Assembly (NCBI RefSeq): GCF_023283985.1
Contig: NZ_JAKIKU010000007.1
Span: 124,001 to 188,000, forward strand
DNA length: 64,000 nucleotides
From: Shewanella electrodiphila
GTDB lineage: Bacteria; Pseudomonadota; Gammaproteobacteria; Enterobacterales; Shewanellaceae
Direction of reading: 5' to 3'
A program made the position numbers and the translations under genes. Shown here in pieces: positions 57,576-64,000 of the stretch. A model generated the notes under the pieces. It searched no databases, was not told the DNA's origin, and worked only from the letters and a program-made list of their open reading frames with translations. Position 1 is the stretch's first letter, and every line of letters starts with the position of its first letter.

Positions 57576-58286
57576 ATGAATGAGTTAGTCAGATTTGATG
57601 ATGGTGGCACTATGCAAGATAGAGGCGTAATTGAGTATTTTCGATGGTTATTTTATAAGGACCGCGAGTTAAGTTCATGGGCATTTAATATTGTCTTAGG
57701 CTTAGTGTTATTGTGGGGAATTAGCTGTATTTATGCTGTGATTACTTATATGCCGCAACATGACTTATTAAAAGCGGGGGTGCTTTGGGTCTTGGGGGTG
57801 TATTTAAGCATTATTGTATTAGGCGTGCTATTGGGCGTTAAGTCTCAAAAGCCCCTATATAGCTTTATTGGCTATACATTGATGACAACAGGGCCGACCT
57901 TGTTACTCAGTTATATTCTCCCCCAAGAAATTCTTCTACCTTTATGCGACGGTTTGATATTTATTGCATTCATGCTGGGTATTATTTTACTGTTATCAGC
58001 CAAATTACCTGCTTTGTTTCAATCCTTCATTGCCATACTCTTTGGTATTTTAGTCAGTTTAATTGTGACCGAAATAACATGGATGATGATATTTGATTCC
58101 TCTCATGGCCTTTGGCATTGGTTTGGTGCTTATCTGTTTTGTGCTTTTATTTGTTATCACTGGTCACAATACACTGAGAAGGGGAAAACACTCGATAATG
58201 CAATTGATTCAGGTAGTGCCCTTTACCTTGAGAGTGTCATATTCATTGGACAAACCTTAATAAACCTGGGCTTAAAGCGCGATTAA
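57576..58286 (+). CDS. Seven-helix membrane protein, Bax inhibitor-1-like
   Basis: A 236-residue membrane protein with seven hydrophobic segments (about 36-58, 66-88, 95-115, 120-143, 149-172, 178-195, 216-232). The end DNAIDSGSALYLESVIFIGQTLINLG resembles the tail of BI-1/YccA proteins (DSG...LYLD...LL), and the N-terminal half fits their length. The family is linked to membrane calcium leak or protease control. The match is partial, so another small permease family is possible. Confidence 0.55.
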   Translation: MNELVRFDDGGTMQDRGVIEYFRWLFYKDRELSSWAFNIVLGLVLLWGISCIYAVITYMPQHDLLKAGVLWVLGVYLSIIVLGVLLGVKSQKPLYSFIGYTLMTTGPTLLLSYILPQEILLPLCDGLIFIAFMLGIILLLSAKLPALFQSFIAILFGILVSLIVTEITWMMIFDSSHGLWHWFGAYLFCAFICYHWSQYTEKGKTLDNAIDSGSALYLESVIFIGQTLINLGLKRD

Positions 58287-58679
58287 TCAATGTCTTTTAT
58301 TACAAGTTATTATCGACACTAAAAATTCATAAACTATTAAAAGTTTCACTTGAGTGTTGATATGGTCTCAGTTGCTCATAATGAATAGTTTACTTAGGGG
58401 ATATGGTGTCTTTTATCATCTACCCATTTTTATCCTTGGCGTTTTTGATGGATGATGCTGCTCTGTTCGCTTGCAGTTTATGAGTGCTTGCTGAGCAATA
58501 ATATGATCTAAACAGCAATATTTGATATTTATTTGCACAATTTAGCATCAGGATAAAATTTATCTTTACTTATTTTCGCTTCAGGAATACATTCGCCGAA
58601 AATAGTCTATAGGGCTTTCTCACCTTTAGCCGACAAGAACGCTTTACCCTTCCAAAATCTTACATTAAGTAGTACGAAA
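58287..58679. other. Gap before the MFS transporter
   Basis: About 390 bases without a gene. A spaced inverted pair AAACTATT (about 58331) / AATAGTTT (about 58384) lies near the left side. Confidence 0.4.
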
Positions 58680-59849
58680 TTGACGATAATCAAGCATGGC
58701 AATGTTGAAAACAACATTGTTACCCCTGTAGTTGGTTTAACATTTTTCGCTGTCGCATCGGGCTTTTTAATGAGCCTTATTCCATTGTCATTAGCTCATT
58801 TTGGTATCAATCAATCTTTAACGCCTTGGCTTGCCAGTGTGTTTTATTTTGGTTTGCTGTTAGGGGCAACTTGTATTCAAGGGGTCATTAAAAAGCTAGG
58901 GCACCGACGCGCCTTTATTATTTTTTTATCTCTTGTGGGTTTGACTGTGGCGTTAATGCTACTCATTCCTCATCAGGTGACTTGGCTCGCTGCAAGATTT
59001 ATTGCAGGTATGGCTGTAGCAGGGGTATTTGTGGTGGTTGAGTCGTGGTTACTCATGGCTAATTGTCCTAAGCAGCGAGCAAAGCGCTTAGGTTTATATA
59101 TGGCGGCGCTTTATGGCGGTAGTGCTGTAGGGCAACTGGCTATTTCTGTCTTAGGCACCGAAGGCATACAACCTTATCTGTATGTATTAGGACTACTGTT
59201 TTTAGCGACTCTGGCGCCTGTATTGATCCGTTCAGGTCAGCCGATTAGCCACGACCAACAATCGATTAACCGCAAAGAAATTCGCCATATTAGTCGTCCT
59301 GCGATTATTGGTTGTATTGTGTCGGGATTATTATTGGGGCCTATTTATGGATTGATGCCGTCTTATCTTAGCCATTCAAGTGCTTATGCTGAGCATACGG
59401 GGTTATTAATGGCGAGTATTATACTGGGCGGCATGCTAGTTCAACCTGCGGCGAGTGCCATGTCGACTCGCATGAGCAAGAGCTTACTGATGGCTATTTT
59501 TTGTCTATTGGGTTGCTTGGCTGTCATGGGCGTATTGGAGTCAACGAGTGTTGTCATGATGGCGTTAAGCTTATTAATGCTAGGGGCGAGCAGTTTTGCC
59601 CTTTACCCAATAGCCATTACGTTAGCTTGCGATAGCTTACCAGTTGAAAAAATGGTGTCTGCTACCGAGATGATGCTGTTGTGCTATAGCGTAGGTTCAG
59701 TATTAGGCCCGTTATTGGCGACCACATTTACTCAGGCAAGTAACGGTTTAATTATCTACTTAGGTGTGTGTTTAATTACCACTTGTATTTATATGCTGCT
59801 TAAGAGCGCAGAAACCATTTCATCAGGTCAAAAGCCGATTGCTGGGTAG
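58680..59849 (+). CDS. MFS transporter (YcaD-like)
   Basis: A 389-residue membrane protein with twelve helices in two halves. FFAVASGFLMSLIPLSLAHFG opens it, followed by GVIKKLGHRRAF (the loop 2-3 MFS motif) and ARFIAGMAVAGVFVVVESWLL. The second half contains AIIGCIVSGLLLGPIYGLMPSYLSHS. The pattern fits the UMF/YcaD group of efflux permeases of unknown substrate. The start codon is probably TTG at 58680, since no in-frame ATG occurs before residue 31 inside the first helix. No strong ribosome site is seen. Confidence 0.85.
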   Translation: MTIIKHGNVENNIVTPVVGLTFFAVASGFLMSLIPLSLAHFGINQSLTPWLASVFYFGLLLGATCIQGVIKKLGHRRAFIIFLSLVGLTVALMLLIPHQVTWLAARFIAGMAVAGVFVVVESWLLMANCPKQRAKRLGLYMAALYGGSAVGQLAISVLGTEGIQPYLYVLGLLFLATLAPVLIRSGQPISHDQQSINRKEIRHISRPAIIGCIVSGLLLGPIYGLMPSYLSHSSAYAEHTGLLMASIILGGMLVQPAASAMSTRMSKSLLMAIFCLLGCLAVMGVLESTSVVMMALSLLMLGASSFALYPIAITLACDSLPVEKMVSATEMMLLCYSVGSVLGPLLATTFTQASNGLIIYLGVCLITTCIYMLLKSAETISSGQKPIAG

Positions 59850-59866
59850 ATAGGGTTGAAAAGAAG

Positions 59867-59890
59867 AACTCCTAATAGGCATTAGGAGTT
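59867..59890. terminator. Hairpin between convergent genes
   Basis: AACTCCTAAT-AGGC-ATTAGGAGTT, perfect ten-base stem, no T run. Confidence 0.6.
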
Positions 59891-59923
59891 CGAGTATCAG
59901 TTACGCTAGCCAACTAACAAGGC

Positions 59924-60964
59924 TTATTGATTCAGTTCTAACTGGTAAAAAGTCGCTTGTGTATAGTCGCCACTTTCCATGCCACGCCATTGACAATCTG
60001 AGCTGTTTTTCTTGGTATTACATTGGTTGTAAGCCCCTGCTTTGTAATACATCCAGTCAGTGCCGTAGCCTTCATCCACTTCGTGGCCTTGGTATTGACC
60101 TTTAGTCAAATCAACCGCGAAGGTTTTTGTTACTTCGTTGTCGGTGCCAGGGTTTTTAGTAAATAACAGGTGCATGGTGTCGCCCGTTACATTGACCTCA
60201 TAAGAGAATATTTCACCGAGTTTAATGCCATCTTGCGGATCGGCAGCATTCTCACGCAGGTTGTACTCGCCAAATACATTATGACGGATATCTTGACGCA
60301 GCTTTTTACCATTTTCATCTTTGGCATCTTGCAGCTCTGGAATCGGGTTTAACTCATAGTTCCATGCGATTGAGCCATATTCATGGTTCGGTAGTTTGCG
60401 ATAAGAAATCTTTAATGGTTCATTATCAGAGCCGTGAATTTGGCCAATTACGACCGAGTACGCCCCGTTCTTTTTAGGGTTACCGCTGACACTGACATGA
60501 TCAACCGACAGTGTCGCTTTTAATTGGCCGCCAATAGCGCCATATTCATTGGCGTCAGGGTGAGAGGCAACCACAAAGTTGTTTTTAGGCTCGCCATAAT
60601 GCTCGGCTAACATGGCACGCAATTCACTGCGGGTATTTTTACTATTTGGCGTCGTCGGAGCTTCATTCGGTGCAACGAACACCAAGGCGCCAGTATCTTT
60701 ATTAGTGTAGAACCATTCAGGGTGGGCATATGGCGTTTCGGTATTGCCCAGTTGAGTTTTATCAATTTCTAGTGCTTTGCCTTTGCGTTTACCTGTTTTG
60801 GTTAATTCCGGTAAGGTAATTTTCCAATTGGTTAAATCAAAATTTTGCGCAGGTGCTTTAGCTGGATCAAGGTTAAATTTTTTGGCGGTATCAGTTTCAA
60901 CTGATGCCACTGCAGAGCCAGCAACGATAGTTGCAATCAAAACACTAAGTTGGAGTTTTCTCAT
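59924..60964 (-). CDS. Polysaccharide lyase family 7 alginate lyase
   Basis: A 346-residue secreted enzyme that cleaves alginate by beta-elimination. Signal peptide MRKLQLSVLIATIVAGSAVA. The three PL7 signatures are present: NTRSELRAML near residue 110, VIGQIHG near 170, and MYYKAGAYNQC near 320. The QIH form is typical of lyases acting on G-containing blocks. AGAGGAAAGG lies just before the ATG at 60964; an in-frame ATG seven codons earlier is less likely. It is a single gene with no other alginate genes nearby, which points to a seaweed-associated marine life. Confidence 0.9.
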   Translation of the reverse strand: MRKLQLSVLIATIVAGSAVASVETDTAKKFNLDPAKAPAQNFDLTNWKITLPELTKTGKRKGKALEIDKTQLGNTETPYAHPEWFYTNKDTGALVFVAPNEAPTTPNSKNTRSELRAMLAEHYGEPKNNFVVASHPDANEYGAIGGQLKATLSVDHVSVSGNPKKNGAYSVVIGQIHGSDNEPLKISYRKLPNHEYGSIAWNYELNPIPELQDAKDENGKKLRQDIRHNVFGEYNLRENAADPQDGIKLGEIFSYEVNVTGDTMHLLFTKNPGTDNEVTKTFAVDLTKGQYQGHEVDEGYGTDWMYYKAGAYNQCNTKKNSSDCQWRGMESGDYTQATFYQLELNQ

Positions 60965-61110
60965 TGAGCCTTTCCTCTGGAACATGCCATTAAAGTCTAC
61001 CTAAGATACTACAATAATATTGTATTACAATATTGTGATCGAGTTGGATGATTTGATCAATTGAGCAAAATATTATTGAAATACAGCCCGACTTGAATCA
61101 AATGCACTAA

Positions 61111-61158
61111 TTTAACGACTCATTTAACCAGTCATTTAACCAGTCATTTAACCACTTA
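61111..61158. repeat. 12-bp tandem repeat, four units
   Basis: Units of TTTAACCAGTCA type, the second and third identical, the first and last with one to three changes. They lie in the gap between the alginate lyase start and the hydrolase stop. Confidence 0.85.
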
Positions 61159-61175
61159 CCCATTTACTCAGTTAC

Positions 61176-62195
61176 TTATAGCGAGTTGAATCTGTTTAAA
61201 GCCATGGCAATCGCATGGGTAGCTTGCATAGTACGGGCACTGGTTTTAGTGATGGAGATAAAACCATGCATACAGTCGTCAAAATGCTGATGATGAGTGC
61301 TAATACCAGTTTGTTTGAGACGATTTGCGTATGCAATGCCATCATCCCTTAAAGGATCGTAACCTAAGGTTAATATATAGGTATTTGGTGAGTCACTAAT
61401 GTCATCTGTTAACAAAGGGCTGGCTAAAGGTAATGCGATTTCATTCAATGAGTTGAGGTAATGCCCTCTAAAATAATCCACTAAGGTTCGAGTTAGGAGC
61501 AGTTGTTTATTGAAGCCACGGTAGGACTCAGTTAAGCCTTGTAAATCAAGCATCGGATAGATTAAAAACTGGAATGCAGGTTTTGCTATAGCAATAGACG
61601 GTAACGCTGATTGCAGCTGCTTTAAGCCGATAATACAAGCAAGGTATGCACCTGCGCTATCACCACCGACTCCAATATGTTCAGCTTGAATATGCAACTC
61701 TTGATGGTGGTCGTTAATATAGTTCCATGCGTCAATGGCATCACAAATTGGGGTAGGGAATTTATACTCAGGGGCTAAGCGATAATCGACAGCAATAACA
61801 TTCATGTTGCCATGTTTAGCCAAGTACCGACAAAAACGATCATGGGTATTTAAACTACCAATCACACAGCCTCCACCATGAAAGTACACCAGTGTTTTTT
61901 GCGCAGTTTTAACTAAGTCAGCATCAATCTTTTGCTCGAAAACAGGATAATATGCACGGAGTTTGATTGAGCTCTCTTTGTCAGTATGTGTGGTCACAGG
62001 GATACTTGAGTCGATAACCTTCGCCATTTCAATCTTACTTAAACCCAATAATCTGTCCATTGTGCTATAAACATGTCTAAATACTTTTGGCGGCAATTTA
62101 TGTAATGGCGCTAAGGTCAGCAGTTTGGCTGCCATTCGTTGTTTAGCTTCTAACTTTGGCGCTTGTAATCTTATCGATGTGGCGCTTTGACTCAT
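61176..62195 (-). CDS. Alpha/beta hydrolase, hormone-sensitive lipase (HSL) family
   Basis: A 339-residue esterase. The HSL oxyanion motif HGGGCVIGS is near residue 100, the nucleophile elbow GVGGDSAGAYLA near 175, the acid in LGYDPLRDDG near 275, and the catalytic His in CMHGFISI near 308. Cytoplasmic, no signal peptide. The broken SDR gene ends four bases upstream, so the two once formed an operon. Substrate is probably a small ester; the loss of its partner and regulator may have left the gene without control. Confidence 0.9.
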   Translation of the reverse strand: MSQSATSIRLQAPKLEAKQRMAAKLLTLAPLHKLPPKVFRHVYSTMDRLLGLSKIEMAKVIDSSIPVTTHTDKESSIKLRAYYPVFEQKIDADLVKTAQKTLVYFHGGGCVIGSLNTHDRFCRYLAKHGNMNVIAVDYRLAPEYKFPTPICDAIDAWNYINDHHQELHIQAEHIGVGGDSAGAYLACIIGLKQLQSALPSIAIAKPAFQFLIYPMLDLQGLTESYRGFNKQLLLTRTLVDYFRGHYLNSLNEIALPLASPLLTDDISDSPNTYILTLGYDPLRDDGIAYANRLKQTGISTHHQHFDDCMHGFISITKTSARTMQATHAIAMALNRFNSL

Positions 62196-62199
62196 TTAT

Positions 62200-62660
62200 T
62201 CATTCCTTTTTATAAATTACAGTTTGGACCAATTGACGACTTAACACCTTCATAAACAAGCGGTTGATAACAGGAGGTGAAACACTACTTAAGCAATGTA
62301 ACATACTATAAAGCGACCCGACTGTTCTATGGGTTCTAGGTTGATTAACTTGCTTTTCAATCACAGTAATCACTTCTTCAGCGGTTAAATGCCGACCTAG
62401 TTTTGTCATCACTTTAGCGGTTTTTTGTTGTGTATTAAGCATTTTAGTAGCGATAAATGGCGGCAGCACCTCGCATAGCCGAACTCCATATTGAGCAAGT
62501 TCTAACTCAAGTGCTTCAGTGAGCCCTTTACTGCAAATTTACTGGCGGAGTAGCTTGCTAACTCAGGCACACCATGATCACTGCTTGCAGATGACATATT
62601 GATAATGGTGCTAGTGTGGTTTTGTTTTAAATAAGGCAGCACAGGCAAGTATTGAAATCC
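62200..62660 (-). pseudogene. Short-chain dehydrogenase remnant (5' end lost, frameshifted)
   Basis: On the minus strand the text PVLPYLKQNHTSTIINMSSASSDHGVPELASYSASKFAVKG is clear SDR sequence with the catalytic Ser (INMSS) and YxxxK (YSASK) motifs. After AVKG a base is missing, and reading resumes in another frame as LTEALELELAQYGVRLCEVLPPFIATKML and on to the stop at 62200. The N-terminal NAD-binding half is gone: the sequence changes to AraC-type text at about 62660. Only the last 89 residues remain as an intact frame. The gene is dead, next to an intact hydrolase. Confidence 0.8.
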
Positions 62661-62786
62661 ATACCGCTTGAAGAGGTAGCCTTGCAGTTAGGCTTTTACG
62701 ATGGCGCTAATTTCAGTCATAGCTTTAAACGATGTAAAAATATCACCCCGAGCCAATATCGAAAGCAGGTAAAAAAACAATACTAA
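62658..62786 (+). pseudogene. AraC-family regulator remnant (C-terminal helix-turn-helix only)
   Basis: The plus strand reads IPLEEVALQLGFYDGANFSHSFKRCKNITPSQYRKQVKKQY and then a stop at 62786. This is the second helix-turn-helix of an AraC/XylS regulator with its hallmark LGFxDxxxFSHSFKR and TPSQYR. Everything upstream of about residue 40 from the end is missing, and the other strand there is SDR. One deletion seems to have removed the 5' ends of two divergent genes and the promoter region between them. Confidence 0.8.
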
Positions 62787-62813
62787 AACGGCCAATCATA
62801 GATTGGCCGTTTT
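62785..62813. terminator. Bidirectional terminator
   Basis: AAAACGGCCAATC-ATA-GATTGGCCGTTTT; ends the AraC remnant on one side and the DUF2999 gene on the other. Confidence 0.92.
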
Positions 62814-62855
62814 AAAGGTCTTGCACACTACTTACTCAGAAGATCGAGAAGTTTA

Positions 62856-63107
62856 TTAAGGCTGCATTTGTGCTTTAGCCGCTTCAACTTTTGAAAAATC
62901 TAATCCTAACTCAAGTACAGCTTCTTTAATCAACGCTGGGTTTTGCATTACCATCGCCATTAGCTGTTGTAGCTTTTCAGCAGGAATGCCAAGTTGACCG
63001 ATGATATTCATCGCCATCATTGGGTTTTGAGTTAATGCTTGAAACACTTCACTGATTTTTTCATCACTGACACTGTGTTCTTTTAACAGGGCAATAATTG
63101 GATTCAT
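62856..63107 (-). CDS. DUF2999 family protein
   Basis: An 83-residue soluble, helical protein with Met- and Gln-rich repeats (ALTQNPMMAMNIIGQLGIPAEKLQQLMAMVMQNPALIKEAVLELGLD). Two similar halves are visible, QNPMMA and QNPALI. DUF2999 members are small cytoplasmic proteins of marine gamma-proteobacteria with no known function. Monocistronic. Confidence 0.8.
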   Translation of the reverse strand: MNPIIALLKEHSVSDEKISEVFQALTQNPMMAMNIIGQLGIPAEKLQQLMAMVMQNPALIKEAVLELGLDFSKVEAAKAQMQP

Positions 63108-63277
63108 TGCTAGACCTTGTGGTTAATTGAAGAGCTGAAGATTTTAGCATAAAACAGCCAAGATTCACTTGCCTTGTTAGCTGAAGGTATAATTTTAATC
63201 TGAAGAGTTGGAGGTTTATTCATAAACTCACACAAGCCTCATTTTTCTCTTCTAACCATAAGTTGTATTCGTAATTT

Positions 63278-63477
63278 CTAGGGCCTGTCGATCTTTCAAG
63301 GTTGTTTTTGCAGCGAATTGTTGGCCATTTATAAAAGGCAGAGACTTTGTGGTGTAGTTATTCTACATAAAAAGTCGATAACGCAGTAAAAATGGCCAAC
63401 AAACGCTGCCCAAGGGATTCGATTAAAACGCTTTTATTTCGAACAAAACTTAACCAGCAAAGATCAACATGCCCTAG
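63278..63477. mobile_element. MITE-like repeat family, copy C (complete, 200 bp)
   Basis: Ends are inverted repeats of 19 bases with two mismatches: CTAGGGCCTGTCGATCTTT at 63278-63296 and AAAGATCAACATGCCCTAG at 63459-63477. It contains no useful reading frame. Related copies lie at 43051-43258 and 48171-48296. It sits in the 600-base gap between DUF2999 and the last gene. The rest of that gap (63108-63277 and 63478-63714) shows no gene. Confidence 0.75.
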
Positions 63478-63714
63478 CAGTAAGTCAAAAAGTATAAGCT
63501 GATTTCCTCGAGAAATATGCAGAGATAGTTTCAGGCTGATGATATTCAAAAATGAACAAAACATAACTTGTTAATAAGGTACTGCAATCAATGAAAATAT
63601 CTGTTTTTAGAGCATGAAATACAGTTCCGTATCAGCGATTAATTTGTTACTCTGTTTTGGCATAAAATAACAATTTTATATGTAATGGATCATCTATCGC
63701 TAATGGAGTTAGCA

Positions 63715-64000
63715 ATGTATTCCTTCTTAATTTCACCTGAAAATGTACCGTTCAGCATCGCTTCTTTAATCGTGATATTTCTTGGTATTTTCGAGCTGAT
63801 GTCCCTCATTTTCGGTTTGAGTTTGATGGGCGCCATAGATGACTGGCTAGCTTTAGATACCGATGTATCAGTTGATGGTGATGTCATCCCCAATGGATTT
63901 ACAGGCCTTTTAGGTTGGTTGTGCCTGAATCGTCTGCCGCTGTTAATCTGGCTTGTAATGGCACTATGCAGTTTTTCTATGGCAGGTTATGGCGTTAATT
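63715..64000 (+). CDS. DUF1449 / YqiJ family membrane protein, 5' part
   Basis: The first 95 residues of a membrane protein that continues past the window. ATG at 63715 has GGAG eight bases upstream. Two hydrophobic segments are visible (FSIASLIVIFLGIFELMSLIFG; LPLLIWLVMALCSFSMAGYGVN), separated by LDTDVSVDGDV and LLGWLCLNRLP. This matches the start of YqiJ-type OB-fold proteins, which usually precede a flotillin gene (yqiK). The flotillin would lie outside the window. Confidence 0.8.
   Translation, partial: MYSFLISPENVPFSIASLIVIFLGIFELMSLIFGLSLMGAIDDWLALDTDVSVDGDVIPNGFTGLLGWLCLNRLPLLIWLVMALCSFSMAGYGVN

Noticed and set aside
63358-63564. Small minus-strand frame inside and past the 200-bp repeat
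   Set aside because: Lies in repeat DNA and the terminal inverted repeat, with no ribosome site and no conserved content.

Overview
The window looks like chromosomal DNA of a marine Shewanella. The main evidence is a four-haem flavocytochrome c fumarate reductase (fccA, 17347-19134) with the layout known from Shewanella Fcc3, a galM-galK pair, the cutA-dsbD and fxsA / groS-groL neighbourhood, a GlyGly-CTERM protein, a PL7 alginate lyase and many small intergenic repeats. No rRNA, tRNA, CRISPR array, prophage or complete insertion sequence was found. Base composition is even and moderately AT-rich. Exceptions are an AT-rich gene at 31844-34924, an AT-rich orphan at 8374-8880 and a GC-richer gene at 35301-35990.

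Layout. 1-2430: minus-strand operon of two DUF1538 membrane proteins, a PII-like protein and a CBS-pair protein, i.e. a membrane system of unknown substrate with nucleotide-type sensors. 2748-8880: DUF6702 protein and M1 aminopeptidase, a periplasmic binding protein, a quinone oxidoreductase and an orphan. 9054-9616: a 563-bp non-coding element with 31-bp terminal inverted repeats. 10203-13126: a small acidic protein, then galK-galM with a CRP-type site. 13523-19134: fumarate respiration locus, with a two-component system (binding-protein-type sensor kinase and a degenerate NtrC-type regulator) divergent from fccA, and a perfect FNR box plus twin palindromes between them. 19238-25231: fetB-like permease, CPA2 antiporter, dsbD, cutA, fxsA. 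25315-29376: chemoreceptor with a bimodular sensor domain, a small membrane protein, a MATE exporter. 29489-31584: groS-groL with a heat-shock type promoter. 31844-37915: GlyGly-CTERM surface protein, YugP-type peptidase, and a frameshifted effector gene followed by a probable immunity gene. 38335-44670: TauE/SafE exporter, mesD/mesX-type methionine synthase pair, a membrane-linked XRE regulator, dcuA. 44843-51547: YqhA, SulP, a small thioredoxin-like protein, and a TonB receptor / thioredoxin / YHS lipoprotein cluster behind a Fur box. 52062-62195: diguanylate cyclase, outer-membrane barrel with partner, TraF_2-family protein, Bax-inhibitor-like protein, MFS exporter, alginate lyase, HSL-type hydrolase. 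62200-64000: a scar joining broken SDR and AraC genes, a DUF2999 protein, a 200-bp MITE-like repeat, and the start of a DUF1449/YqiJ gene that runs off the window.

How the genes fit together. Several belong to C4-dicarboxylate and fumarate metabolism: fccA, the adjacent sensor kinase with an extracytoplasmic binding domain, dcuA, and a chemoreceptor of the type that senses TCA intermediates. FNR/EtrA-like sites lie upstream of fccA, the chemoreceptor, the DUF1538 operon and the TonB receptor, which suggests a shared redox response. The accessory content is mostly small repeats: one large inverted-repeat element, three copies of a MITE-like family, a second dispersed repeat in two copies, and recurrent 12-14 bp tandem repeats between genes.
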